Shown: positions 1 through 8,769, numbered from the stretch's first letter. The stretch is DNA of 47,929 nucleotides from Streptomyces sp. AcH 505 (GCF_000818175.1 NZ_JTIY01000001.1:6573305-6621233), one strand, 5' to 3'. Notes: generated by a model not told the origin, from the sequence alone. Translations and numbers: made by a program.

Positions 1-1
1 C

Positions 2-1624
2 TGGGCGGTGGCCGTCCTGCGCGCCGCCGCCGCTGCCGCGCTGCGCAGGGGCGCGCCGCAGACCGCGGCCGGCTATCTGCGCCACGCGCTGCCGCGCCAT
101 CACGCCCAGGACGAGCGCAGGGCACGGCTGCTGATCGACCTGGCCACTGCGGAGGGCGGCTACGACCTGGAGGCGTGCGAACGGCACATCACCCAGGCGA
201 CGGCGCTGCTCACCACGGCGGGGGACCGGGCCGCCGCGGCGCTGCGGATCCCGCCGGCCCTCCTCGGCACGGCGTCCCCGGTGGCCAAGGGCCTGCTGCG
301 CCGGGCAGCGGCGGAACTCGGCGAGCCCGCTTCCCTGGACGGGCCCGCGCGGGAGACGGCCCTGCGGATCGAGGCCCGGCTCAGGCACTGCGGCCACGAC
401 AGCCCCGCCGAGCTGGCCTCGGCAGCCGAACGCCTGCGTGAGCTGGGGGACGAGCCGCCGCTCGACTCTCCGGCCGAACGCGAACTGGCGGCCGTCCTCG
501 TCTGCTCGGGGACGCTCACCGGCCGGCTCTCCGCCGCCGCGGCGGCCCGTACCGCCAACCGCGTCCTGGAACGCGAGCCCGCCGATTCGGCGCGTGTGCA
601 CACGGCGCTGCCGCTGGTCGTGATCACGCTGTTCGCCGCGGAATCCGTGCGGGTGCTCGACTCCTGGCTGACGGCCGAGCAGCACCCCCGGCGGCGGAAC
701 GCGACAGGCGCCGACGATGTGCTCGTCTCCGCCGAGCGGGCACTCGTGCTCGTCTCGCAGGGCCGGCTGACCCAGGCGCGCGAACACGTCGAACACGTCA
801 TGGGCCTTGACCAGACGGACTGGCGCGAGATCTCCATCATCGTGCTGTCCGCCGTCGCCCTCGAACTGCGCGATCCGGCGCTCAGCGAACGGATCCTGGC
901 CCGGAGCCGTGGCCGCCGCTCGGCAGGGCCGGCCCTCGCGGCCACCCTGCAGATCCTCCAGGCGTCGCTCGATGCCCAACAGGGCTTGCGGGCAAGGGCG
1001 TTGGAGAGCCTGCTCGCCTGCGGCCGGCAGCTGGACGGCGCCGGCTGGCAGAACTCGGCACTCTTCCCGTGGCGCCCGCACGCCATCGGCCTCTACCACC
1101 GCCTCGGTGACTCCCGCGCCGCGCTGAGCCTGGCCGAAGAGGAATACGCGTGGGCCACGGCCTGGGGAGCGCCCACCGGGCTCGGCAGGGCGCTGCGGCT
1201 GAAGGGCTGGCTGGCCGAGGCCGAGGGCGTACCCCTGCTGCGGGAGGCTGTCGACGTACTGCGCGGGTCGGTGCACGAGCTCGAACTCGCCCGCACCCTG
1301 GTCCTGTTGGGCCAGCGGCTGGGCAGCGGTCCTGAGGCGGAGGCCGCGCTGCGGGAGGCCGGCACGCTGGCGGCAGCCTGTGGCGCTCCCTGGCTGGTGG
1401 AGCGGGCCGGGCTCGGCGTCGGCGCCGCCGCCATGCCGCAGAAGGCGGTGCTCACCCGCAGCGAGCGCCGGGTCCTCGACTTCGTCAGCCGCGGCCTGAC
1501 CAACCAGGAGATCGCGTGCGAACTCGGCGTGAGCGCCCGCGCCGTCGAGAAGCACCTGACGAACTCCTACCGGAAGCTCGGTGTTTCGGGCCGGCACGAA
1601 CTCTCGGGCGCGCTGCCGGCCTGA
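2..1624 (+). CDS. LAL-type LuxR family transcriptional regulator, 5' end outside window
   Basis: The reading frame is open from the window edge, so only the last 540 or so residues are seen. The C-terminal 60 residues form a LuxR/GerE helix-turn-helix: a segment starting LTRSERRVLDFVSRG, then NQEIACELGVSARAVEKHL and a YRKLGVSGRHEL recognition part. The rest is Ala/Leu/Arg-rich helical sequence like the long TPR-like middle region of LAL regulators, which carry an N-terminal AAA ATPase with Walker motifs. That ATPase would lie upstream of the window and is not visible. LAL proteins are usually pathway-specific activators of polyketide or sugar genes. The next gene is a PAS-LuxR regulator, a pairing known from polyene clusters. 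The family call rests on the HTH and overall architecture; the target is unknown. Confidence 0.85.
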   Translation, partial: WAVAVLRAAAAAALRRGAPQTAAGYLRHALPRHHAQDERRARLLIDLATAEGGYDLEACERHITQATALLTTAGDRAAAALRIPPALLGTASPVAKGLLRRAAAELGEPASLDGPARETALRIEARLRHCGHDSPAELASAAERLRELGDEPPLDSPAERELAAVLVCSGTLTGRLSAAAAARTANRVLEREPADSARVHTALPLVVITLFAAESVRVLDSWLTAEQHPRRRNATGADDVLVSAERALVLVSQGRLTQAREHVEHVMGLDQTDWREISIIVLSAVALELRDPALSERILARSRGRRSAGPALAATLQILQASLDAQQGLRARALESLLACGRQLDGAGWQNSALFPWRPHAIGLYHRLGDSRAALSLAEEEYAWATAWGAPTGLGRALRLKGWLAEAEGVPLLREAVDVLRGSVHELELARTLVLLGQRLGSGPEAEAALREAGTLAAACGAPWLVERAGLGVGAAAMPQKAVLTRSERRVLDFVSRGLTNQEIACELGVSARAVEKHLTNSYRKLGVSGRHELSGALPA

Positions 1625-2012
1625 ACCTGCTTCCCCAGCTCTTATGCGCACCTCCCGGCTCCGACGCGCGTTTATGACTGCCGATCAAGTGCGGCCTAGT
1701 CGAAGCGCATATGCAAACCTCAGAGGAACCTCAAGCGCGACTCAATTGTGGGGATGCGCCCCAATCGATCGGGCCGCCCTGCCGAGTTCGGGTTCACAGG
1801 CGCCGTCATTTCGGACCGTACCTCCGGAGGGTGCGACCACAGCTTTAGCCGGGGGGACAGAGGCGTCGTTGACTGGTAACTCCAAATTCTTTAGCCTCAA
1901 TTTGTAAGTGGAATGCCGGTCGGGTGGTATGGCCGGATACTGACGTCAACCGGCGCCTGACGTCATTGCATATTCGGAAGAATCAGAGTCGGACTGAAAG
2001 GATGGCGGTCTC
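1625..2012. other. 388-bp intergenic region, regulatory; no gene seen
   Basis: No convincing coding frame is present. The stretch is richer in A/T than its surroundings between about 1870 and 1990. It contains a perfect 10-bp palindrome, CCTCCGGAGG, at 1821-1830 and two copies of TGACGTCA listed separately. It probably carries the promoter of the PAS-LuxR gene. I looked for the PimM-type site (CTVGGGAWWTCCCBAG) and did not find it. Confidence 0.5.
1941..1965. promoter_or_regulatory. Two TGACGTCA palindromes, candidate operator
   Basis: The 8-bp palindrome TGACGTCA occurs at 1941-1948 and again at 1958-1965, 17 bp apart centre to centre and each preceded by C. The pair lies about 50-70 bp before the GTG start of the PAS-LuxR gene, a plausible position for a regulator site near the promoter. 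No known Streptomyces regulator is assigned. Confidence 0.4.
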
Positions 2013-2696
2013 GTGGAGATTGCTGCACTCGCAGATTCTGCGCCGGTCACAACCGGCGAACTCGTACCTGACCGGGCCGGGGGCGCTGACGCCCGGCAGT
2101 TCGACCAGCTCGGACTGTGCATGGCCTCGCTCGACCCCGCCCTCACCATCCAGCAGGCGAACCAGGAGTTCTTCCGCCAGTTCGGCGACTCCTCGGCCGA
2201 CCTCTGCGGACGCAGCTTCCGCGACCTGGTGCACCCCAGTGTCCAGCAGCCGCTGATGCGCCAGTTCTCCCGGCTGATCGAAGGCAAGCGGCAGCGCTTC
2301 GCCTCGCATGTGGTGGCTCTCGGGTCGGAGGACTCCGCATTCGCAGGTACGCTCACCGCCGCCGCCGTGACCGGGGAGACCCCCGACGTGGCGGCGATCC
2401 TGGTGCTCATGCGGTCGACCAGGGGCGCGGACGACGCAGGCGTCCTGACCAGCAGGAAGAAGATACTCACCGAGATCGACGCACGCATCCTCGAAGGTAT
2501 CGCCGCAGGTCTGTCCACGATCCCGCTGGCCTCGCGGCTCTATCTGAGCCGGCAGGGAGTCGAGTACCACGTCACAGGACTGCTCAGGAAGCTCAGGGTC
2601 CCCAACCGCGCCGCCCTGGTCTCCCGCGCCTACTCCATGGGTGTTCTCAACGTCGGTACCTGGCCGCCCAAAGTCGTTGAAGACTTCATCAAGTGA
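2013..2696 (+). CDS. PAS-LuxR transcriptional regulator (PimM/FscRI class)
   Basis: A 227-residue protein with an N-terminal PAS-like sensor (about residues 30-130) and a C-terminal LuxR-type HTH (about 150-215). The C-terminal part, with YLSRQGVEYHV, LLRKLRVPNRAALVS and a closing YSMGVLNVGTWPP, closely resembles PimM, AmphRIV, NysRIV and FscRI, small activators of polyene macrolide clusters. It is somewhat longer than the typical 190-200 aa because of an N-terminal extension. I chose the GTG start because GAAAGGA lies about 10 bases upstream. The gene stands alone, with long non-coding stretches on both sides. FscRI homologues can also cross-activate other antibiotic clusters, so the target need not be next door. 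Class assignment is confident; the target is inferred. Confidence 0.88.
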   Translation: MEIAALADSAPVTTGELVPDRAGGADARQFDQLGLCMASLDPALTIQQANQEFFRQFGDSSADLCGRSFRDLVHPSVQQPLMRQFSRLIEGKRQRFASHVVALGSEDSAFAGTLTAAAVTGETPDVAAILVLMRSTRGADDAGVLTSRKKILTEIDARILEGIAAGLSTIPLASRLYLSRQGVEYHVTGLLRKLRVPNRAALVSRAYSMGVLNVGTWPPKVVEDFIK

Positions 2697-3188
2697 GGCG
2701 CGGGGCGGCCCGTTCCCTTGCCCGTCCGCCGCCTCGTGTAGGCCCGTACACCGCCCGTCGGACGGTGGCGCCCTGTCGAAGGGCACCACGGTTCCGGCGG
2801 GCTTTCCGGTTCTTGTCCCGGAATCATGCGGAGTCATGGACAGGTAAGAACTCGGCTCCTGCGGCTTCAGCACTTGAATTAACTCCCGAAGTGCATCCTG
2901 ATCTATTCGAGTTTGAATTACAGGATTTCCATGTGGTTTTGGACCGCTGTGGATGTGGTTTTGCTGCCCGCTTATTTCTGTGCTTCCTTCACGGGAGCAT
3001 TACAGCTATTTTCCGTACCCGTCATTCGTTACCGGCATCGACACCCCAATCCGGACCTCCCCCCGGCGGATGCGGGCACGCGTGGGGCGGGATACGGGCA
3101 CCTCCGTCGCGAAGACGGGCGGCGGCGCCCCGCTCAGGAGTGAGCGGGACGCCGCCGCCGAGATGCGTGAGGCGTCGGACGTCAGATG
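2697..3188. other. Intergenic region between convergent genes; no gene seen
   Basis: This gap of nearly 500 bp separates two convergent genes. Its middle (about 2860-3020) is clearly more A/T-rich than the window. A short frame from TTG 2913 encodes a hydrophobic start but quickly turns into Arg/Gly/Pro-rich sequence and has no ribosome site, so I do not call it a gene. The terminator of the DUF4832 gene lies at its right end. Confidence 0.5.
3120..3157 (-). terminator. Strong stem-loop terminator after the DUF4832 gene
   Basis: CGGCGGCG plus CCCGCTC on the left pairs with GAGCGGG plus CGCCGCCG on the right around a six-base loop, with one mismatch. It lies about 30 bases downstream of the stop of the minus-strand DUF4832 gene. 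There is no obvious U-tract, which is common in Streptomyces. Confidence 0.7.
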
Positions 3189-5192
3189 TCAGGACACGGT
3201 GATCTTGTCGATGTCAGGAGCCCAGTCCGCCGGGTTCGCGACGGTGATGCTGTTGTTCGTCCCGGCGAGCAGGTCCAGCGTCACCGTGGCTGTCCCGGTG
3301 GTGGACCAGTCGGCGGTCGGGCTGAAGCTGACCGTGTGGGTCGCGCCGCCGTTGGCCCGCACGGTCGCGGTGCGCGCGGTCTGTGTGGCGTAGTGGAGCG
3401 TGACGGTGCGCGCACCACCGCTCCCGCCGTCGACGTGGTTGAAGGTCAGCGTCGCGCCGTTGCCGATGTATCCGACCTTGCTGCCGCCGGAGCACCCGCC
3501 GCAGGCGCTCGTCACGGCGCCGCCCTGGAGCGTGTTGCCGCTCGCCTCGGCCTCGTAGCCCGCCGGGCCGTTGCTCTGGCCGGAGCCGACGGTCATCGCG
3601 CCGAGGCCGAGCCACCCGTCGCTGTTCTGCGCGGCGTTGGCGAAGCGCAGCTTCTTGGCGTTCGAACTCACGTCCTCCAGAGGGTTCTTGACCTTCATCA
3701 CGAGCTGGTAGCCGCCGGCGCTCACCCCGGAGAGGTCGACCGACGTGTCGAAGTACTGCGGGTAGCCGAAGTCGAGGTAGGTGGGGTCGGAGCCCACGCC
3801 CCAGTCGGGGAAGGCGCGGATCTTGGTGGGCATGACCTTGCGCAGGTCCCAGGAGGTGTTCCAGGTCTTGACGACGTTGCCGGCCGCGTCCTTGAGGCCG
3901 AGGCTCACGGTCCAGGGGTAGTAGAAGGGGGCGACGCCGGTGTTGGCGATCTGCACCCCCACGGTGGTGGCGCCCTGCGCGCTGTCGTGGAAGTAGGCGT
4001 TCTTGACGGCGAGGTTGTACCCCATCAGCCGGATGGCTGCCGCCACGTTGGGGTCGGCGGGGGAGTAGTTCGAACTGCCCTCGTTGATCTTCCAGGTGGT
4101 GTGCTCCAGTTCGACGCACGCCTTCATGTTGTCCACGGATCCTGAGCCGCCGGGCCAGCTGTTGAAGGCGGTGGACTGGATCTCGGGTCGGACCTCTCCG
4201 CCCATCGAAGCGGTGGTCCAGCGGTTCTCCACCCCGTGCTCGACGGCCTTCTGGAGCTGCGAGTAGTCCGCCCCGCCCATGGACTCCGGGAGCGTGACGC
4301 CCTTCGCCGGGTCACCCTCCCGGTAGCAGAAGGAGTCGTCGTGGTAGCCGAGGGCCGGCAGGCTGTCGGCCGCACCGCCGGCCGAGTCGGCGTAGCGCAT
4401 CTCGATCTTGGTGTGGGTGAAGGCGCTGTTGTACGCGTTGATGATCTCGGCGGCGTGGGCGTCCGTCGGCATGTAGTCGGGGTAGGAGTCACCGCTGGTG
4501 TCGGTGTCGTAGGGCCAGGTGTGCCATTCGCCCCACAGGCCGATCAGACCCAGATGGATGTAGCCCAGCCGGGGGTCGCCGTCGTAGCGCTGGCCGAAGG
4601 CGGCGATGAAGTTCTTGAGCGCGGTGAGCAGGTACGCGCTGTTGTAGTCGGGGCTGGTGGTGCCCCAGTAGGCGTTGTCGCGGTTGTCGACGTGTCCGGC
4701 GAAGCACGGCGGGATGGCGTTGGCGGGGTGGCTGCCGGTACCGCCCGGGTACTCCATGTAGAGCCGGATCGCGGCCTGGTTCCCGGCGGCGGCGATGGCG
4801 TCCAGCGTGTCGTCCAGCGCGTCCCAGTTGTAGTCCCCGCAGTTGGACGCGTTGTCCATGACCTCGGAGAGGCCGAAGTAGCCCCAGGTCAGTGAGTGCG
4901 GGTAGCCCGTGTTCTGGTCGCCGCCCGGCTGGTAGAAGCGGGCGAATCCCTTGAGCGGGTTGTCCAACGGGGCGTCACCCGCGGCGAGTGCGTGGACAGG
5001 CAGCGCCGGGTCCGGGCTCGGTCCCGGCGCCGGGCGGGCCGGGACGCCCTGTGCCGATGCGGCCGACTGCCCGCCGACCGGGGCGGATACGGCATGGGCG
5101 CTCGCGGGGAGCGCCGCCAGCGTGAGGGCGAGGGCTGCGGAACAGAGAGCGGCGAGCAGCCCTCTGCCGCGTCTGGGCGCGAACGTGCGCAT
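3189..5192 (-). CDS. Secreted DUF4832/DUF4874-type protein with C-terminal CBM35-like domain
   Basis: A 667-residue exported protein. Residues 1-32 form a classical signal peptide (RR, long Ala/Leu core, ASA-type cleavage site). Residues of about 75-440 match the DUF4874/DUF4832 architecture, with LDNPLKGFARFYQPG near the start and GLIGLWGEWHTW in the middle; these are TIM-barrel-like proteins found with polysaccharide-degrading genes. The last 120 residues look like a CBM35 beta-sandwich, with a CxxC (ACGGCSGGSKVG), YIGNGATLTF and an end in DIDKITV. The ATG at 5192 has GGAGG just upstream; longer frames to 5510 lack a ribosome site. The gene is divergent from an ABC/GH36 operon and shares its control region, so it probably binds or attacks the same polysaccharide outside the cell. 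Enzymatic activity is not proven by any residue I can name. Confidence 0.85.
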   Translation of the reverse strand: MRTFAPRRGRGLLAALCSAALALTLAALPASAHAVSAPVGGQSAASAQGVPARPAPGPSPDPALPVHALAAGDAPLDNPLKGFARFYQPGGDQNTGYPHSLTWGYFGLSEVMDNASNCGDYNWDALDDTLDAIAAAGNQAAIRLYMEYPGGTGSHPANAIPPCFAGHVDNRDNAYWGTTSPDYNSAYLLTALKNFIAAFGQRYDGDPRLGYIHLGLIGLWGEWHTWPYDTDTSGDSYPDYMPTDAHAAEIINAYNSAFTHTKIEMRYADSAGGAADSLPALGYHDDSFCYREGDPAKGVTLPESMGGADYSQLQKAVEHGVENRWTTASMGGEVRPEIQSTAFNSWPGGSGSVDNMKACVELEHTTWKINEGSSNYSPADPNVAAAIRLMGYNLAVKNAYFHDSAQGATTVGVQIANTGVAPFYYPWTVSLGLKDAAGNVVKTWNTSWDLRKVMPTKIRAFPDWGVGSDPTYLDFGYPQYFDTSVDLSGVSAGGYQLVMKVKNPLEDVSSNAKKLRFANAAQNSDGWLGLGAMTVGSGQSNGPAGYEAEASGNTLQGGAVTSACGGCSGGSKVGYIGNGATLTFNHVDGGSGGARTVTLHYATQTARTATVRANGGATHTVSFSPTADWSTTGTATVTLDLLAGTNNSITVANPADWAPDIDKITVS

Positions 5193-5317
5193 GGTCAACC
5201 TCCGAAAAGACGGCTGTGGTTGGGATTGTCCGTGGCCGGGCCGGTGCCCGAGCCCGGGCTCACCAGGGGAAACATTGCCGCCGGGCTGGCCGGAGTTCGT
5301 TCTTTTGTGAGCCAGCA

Positions 5318-5356
5318 TTGACAAAGTTTCACTGGTGCACATCAATATGTGTGCAC
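5318..5356 (+). promoter_or_regulatory. Promoter with overlapping palindromic operator for the GH36 transport operon
   Basis: TTGACA at 5318-5323 is a perfect -35. A possible -10 (TCAATA) follows 18 bases later at 5342-5347. A palindrome, GTGCACA-N8-TGTGCAC at 5335-5356, sits directly on the -10. A site placed there would block RNA polymerase, so repression by the ROK protein encoded at the end of the operon is the obvious hypothesis. The opposite strand also carries TTGATG at 5349-5344 followed by a possible -10, so the divergent DUF4832 gene may be controlled by the same site. Confidence 0.6.
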
Positions 5357-5406
5357 AGCGCTCCACTGGCAAGAGGTGCGGCGCAGATCTCTTCGGAGGT
5401 GTAACC

Positions 5407-6360
5407 ATGGGCGCTGACTTGGCAGTTGCGCCGCGGCGCCAACGCGCCGACATCCGCAAGGGCAGGAGGGCGGGCCCCGCGCGGCCGCGTAAGTTCCGCG
5501 ACGACCGCAAGGCAGCCTGGCTGTTCCTGGCTCCGGCCCTGGCTGGTTTCGCTCTGTTCTACGCGTATCCGACCGTCCGCGGTGTCTACTACTCGCTCAC
5601 CGACTACAGCCTGCTGGGCGCCGCGAACTTCACCGGCGTCGACAACTACCGGCAGCTCATCGGCGACGAGCAGTTCTGGAACGCGCTCAAGGTCACCGGC
5701 TACTACGTCGCACTGAACATCGTCTCGCAGACCGTCCTGGCGCTGGGCCTGGCGACCCTGATGCACCGGCTGACCCGGTCGGTCGCACTGCGAGCCATGC
5801 TGCTGGTGCCCTGGCTCGTGCCGAACGTCTCCGTCGGTCTGCTCTGGATGTGGATGCTCGACGCCAACCTCGGCTTCGTCAACCACATCCTGAACGCGCT
5901 CGGCGTGGGCAGCACCGGCTTCCTCACCTCACCGACGTGGGCGATGCCCACCGTCGCCGGCATCAACACCTGGGCCTACACCGGTTACACCGCCCTGCTC
6001 CTGTACGCGGGCATGCTGCAGATCCCCCAACACCTTTACGAGAGCGCCACCTTGGACGGTGCGGGGGAGTGGCGCATGTTCACCCGCATCACGCTGCCGC
6101 TGATGCGCCCCGTACTGGCCCTGGTGCTGGTGGTCTCCCTGATCGGCTCGTTCCAGATCTTCGACACGATCGCCGTGACCACCAAGGGCGGGCCGGTCAG
6201 CTCCACCCGGGTCATCTACTTCTACATCTACGAACAGGCCTTCACCAACTTCCACATGGGCTACGCCTCCGCCATCGCCGTGGTCCTCGCGCTGCTGCTC
6301 GGCGTACTGACCGCCGTGCAGATGCGTGTGCTGCGCGCTTCCCGCTCGTACCTGGCCTGA
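5407..6360 (+). CDS. Sugar ABC transporter permease, MalF-like
   Basis: A 317-residue inner-membrane subunit of a CUT1-type sugar importer. About six membrane segments are visible, the first at roughly residues 40-62 (WLFLAPALAGFALFY). The cytoplasmic EAA loop that docks the ATPase reads YESATLDGAGEWRMF followed by ITLPLMRP. The ATG start has a strong GGAGGT nine bases upstream; the frame extends upstream only into promoter DNA. It is first in an operon with a MalG-like permease, a binding protein and GH36. No ATPase gene is nearby, so the shared ATPase MsiK is the likely energiser, as for other Streptomyces sugar systems. Confidence 0.95.
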   Translation: MGADLAVAPRRQRADIRKGRRAGPARPRKFRDDRKAAWLFLAPALAGFALFYAYPTVRGVYYSLTDYSLLGAANFTGVDNYRQLIGDEQFWNALKVTGYYVALNIVSQTVLALGLATLMHRLTRSVALRAMLLVPWLVPNVSVGLLWMWMLDANLGFVNHILNALGVGSTGFLTSPTWAMPTVAGINTWAYTGYTALLLYAGMLQIPQHLYESATLDGAGEWRMFTRITLPLMRPVLALVLVVSLIGSFQIFDTIAVTTKGGPVSSTRVIYFYIYEQAFTNFHMGYASAIAVVLALLLGVLTAVQMRVLRASRSYLA

Positions 6361-6369
6361 GGAGTGACC

Positions 6370-7266
6370 ATGACACGCAAGCGCACCCGCATCCGTCTCT
6401 CGCCGGGCCGGGTCGCCGCCTGGGCGGTGCTGGTCGTCGTGCTGGTGGCGACCGTCTTCCCCTTCTACTGGATGATCCGTACCGCCCTCACACCGGCCGC
6501 CGACATCTACGCCGACTCGACAGGACTCGTCCCGCACCACCCCACGATGATCAATTTCCTGCGGGTGCTGGGACTGACCAGCCAGGAGGAGGCACGGGCC
6601 GCCGGCGGGTCGGGCGCACAGGTCGACTTCCTGCGCTACCTGCTCAACTCGGTCGTGTACAGCGGGCTGATCGCCGTCCTGCAGACCTTGTTCTGCGCGA
6701 TGGCCGGCTACGCCTTCGCCCGGCTGCGCTTCCCCGGCAGGGACGCGGTCTTCGGTGTGCTGATCGCCGCCCTGATGGTCCCGCCGATCTTCACCGTGCT
6801 GCCCAACTTCGTCCTCGTGAAAGACCTCGGCTGGCTGAACACCTTCGCCGGGATGGTGGCGCCGAGCGTCCTCATGACGCCCTTCGCCGTCTTCTTCCTC
6901 AGGCAGTTCTTCCTCTCGATCCCCCGCGAGGTGGAGGAGGCGGCCGTCCTCGACGGCGTGGGCGCCTGGGGCGTCTTCTGGCGGGTCGTGATGCCGATGA
7001 GCCGCGGACCGCTCATCACCATCGGGCTCACCACCACGGTCTGGGCCTGGAAGGACTACCTGTGGCCGCTGCTGACCGGACGCGAGGAGGAGACGCGCGT
7101 ACTCACCGTCGCGCTCGGCGTCTTCCAGCAGCAGTCGCCCAACACCATGCCCGACTGGACTGGACTGATGGCCGGTTCGGCGCTCTCGGTCCTGCCCGTG
7201 CTCGTCCTGCTGATCGTTTTCGGCCGCCGACTGGTCGAATCCCTCAACTTCACCGGCATCAAGTAA
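6370..7266 (+). CDS. Sugar ABC transporter permease, MalG-like
   Basis: A 298-residue partner permease. It has an N-terminal membrane segment (about residues 16-38, VLVVVLVATVFPFYWMIRT), a central permease domain with GYAFARLRFPG, and an EAA loop EEAAVLDGVGAWGVFW followed by VMPMSRGP. It ends in the FTGIK tail typical of MalG-type subunits. GAGGAG ends six bases before the ATG, which favours it over the GTG two codons upstream. The start lies nine bases after the MalF-like stop, so the two are co-translated or nearly so. With the MalF-like subunit it forms the pore for the sugar delivered by the downstream binding protein. Confidence 0.95.
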   Translation: MTRKRTRIRLSPGRVAAWAVLVVVLVATVFPFYWMIRTALTPAADIYADSTGLVPHHPTMINFLRVLGLTSQEEARAAGGSGAQVDFLRYLLNSVVYSGLIAVLQTLFCAMAGYAFARLRFPGRDAVFGVLIAALMVPPIFTVLPNFVLVKDLGWLNTFAGMVAPSVLMTPFAVFFLRQFFLSIPREVEEAAVLDGVGAWGVFWRVVMPMSRGPLITIGLTTTVWAWKDYLWPLLTGREEETRVLTVALGVFQQQSPNTMPDWTGLMAGSALSVLPVLVLLIVFGRRLVESLNFTGIK

Positions 7267-7352
7267 CCCCCCGCCGTCACTTTGCCGTTCCCACCCAGCC
7301 GTCCCCATCCCTCCCTCCTCACCCTGCAGACCCTCCAGAGAGGTCACCCACC

Positions 7353-8702
7353 ATGCGATCCACGCATCTGCGTGCCGGCGCGGCCCTGCTGTGCCTGGCC
7401 GCCACATCGACACTCGTCTCCTGCGGAAGCTCCGACGACGCCGCAGGCGGCGGCACCACCCTCAACTACTGGCTGTGGGACGACAAGCAGCTGCCCGCGT
7501 ATCAGGACTGCGCGACCGCCTTCCACACGGCCAACCCCGACATCACCGTCAAGATCACCCAGACCGCCTGGGCCCAGTACTGGCAGAACCTCACCACGCA
7601 GCTGACCGCGGGCGACGCCCCGGACGTATGGACCAACCAGAGCACGTACTATCCGCAGTTCGCCACCAGCAACCAACTCCTCGACCTGCAGCCCCTGGTG
7701 GACCGGGACAAGGTGGACGTGTCCGCCTACCAGACCGGTCTCGCCGACACCTGGGTCAAGGACGGCAAGCGCTACGGGCTGCCGAAGGACTGGGACACCA
7801 TGGCGCTCGTCTACAACACCACCCAACTCAAGAAGCAGGGGGTGGACGCCGCCCAGCTGAACGACCTGACCTGGAACCCCTCCGACGGCGGCACCCTTGA
7901 GAACGCCATCGCCAAGGCCACCGTCGACAGTGCGGGACACAACGGGCTCGACCCCGCCTTCGACAAGAAGCACGTGAAGACCTACGGGTTCCTCGCCGAG
8001 TGGAACGACGGCTCCCAGGGCCAGAACGGCTGGGGCGACCTGGCCGCCGCCAACGGCTTCACGTACCTCGACAAGAACCCGTGGGGCACGCACTACAACT
8101 ACGACGACCCCAAACTCGCCGAGACCATCGGCTGGTTCAAGCACCTGATCGACAAGGGCTACACCCCCGCCCTCGACAAGCAGTCGACCGTCGCCAACAG
8201 TGAACTGCTCATCGCGGGCAAGGGTTCCATCATGGTCACGGGCTCCTGGACCATCTCCACCTTCCTGGACCCCAAGGTGCAGCAGAAGCTCGCCTTCGCG
8301 CCGCTGCCCACGGGTCCCGCGGGCCGCAAGAGCGCCATCAACGGTCTCGCCGACTCCATCTGGGCCGGCACCAAACACCAGGAACAGGCCTGGAAGTGGG
8401 TCAAGTTCCTCGCCTCGCCCGACTGCCAGAATCTCGTCGCCAAGCGCGCCGTCGTCTTCCCCGCGCTCAAGACCGCCACCCAGCAGGCACTCGCCGCGCA
8501 CAAGGCCAAGGGCGACGACGTCCACGTCTTCACCGACGCGGCGGCCGCGAAGAACGGCACGTTCCTGCTGCCCGTCACCGAACACGCCACCGAGATCAGC
8601 CCCCTCGTCCAGGACGCGATCCAGTCCGTGATCCTCGGCAAGGCGCAGCCGGGGCCCGCGCTGAAGTCGGCCAACGACAAGGTGAACGGCCTCTTCAAGT
8701 AA
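7353..8702 (+). CDS. Sugar ABC transporter substrate-binding lipoprotein
   Basis: A 449-residue family 1 extracellular solute-binding protein. The N-terminus is a lipoprotein signal with the lipobox LVSC, Cys24 being the expected lipidation site. The mature part opens with TTLNYWLWDDKQLPAYQDC, a typical start of CUT1 binding proteins, and later has GKGSIMVTGSW, seen in the same family. An AGAGAGG ribosome site precedes the ATG. It is third in the operon, after both permeases and before GH36. Given the GH36 enzyme downstream, the ligand is most likely an alpha-galactosyl oligosaccharide such as melibiose or raffinose, but the ligand pocket cannot be read from sequence alone. Confidence 0.95.
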   Translation: MRSTHLRAGAALLCLAATSTLVSCGSSDDAAGGGTTLNYWLWDDKQLPAYQDCATAFHTANPDITVKITQTAWAQYWQNLTTQLTAGDAPDVWTNQSTYYPQFATSNQLLDLQPLVDRDKVDVSAYQTGLADTWVKDGKRYGLPKDWDTMALVYNTTQLKKQGVDAAQLNDLTWNPSDGGTLENAIAKATVDSAGHNGLDPAFDKKHVKTYGFLAEWNDGSQGQNGWGDLAAANGFTYLDKNPWGTHYNYDDPKLAETIGWFKHLIDKGYTPALDKQSTVANSELLIAGKGSIMVTGSWTISTFLDPKVQQKLAFAPLPTGPAGRKSAINGLADSIWAGTKHQEQAWKWVKFLASPDCQNLVAKRAVVFPALKTATQQALAAHKAKGDDVHVFTDAAAAKNGTFLLPVTEHATEISPLVQDAIQSVILGKAQPGPALKSANDKVNGLFK

Positions 8703-8769
8703 CCGGCGGGGCCCCGCGGCCACCCCGCGAGGCCCTCCGCACCTCCACCACCATGACGCAAGGAGACCC

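Noticed and set aside
2913..3143. Possible 76-aa membrane peptide from TTG
   Set aside because: A hydrophobic start is followed by Arg/Pro/Gly-rich sequence, the start is TTG without ribosome site, and the end overlaps a terminator.
5335..5406. ATG at 5335 (72 bases upstream) as start of the MalF-like permease
   Set aside because: It lies inside the palindrome and promoter; GGAGGT precedes the ATG at 5407.
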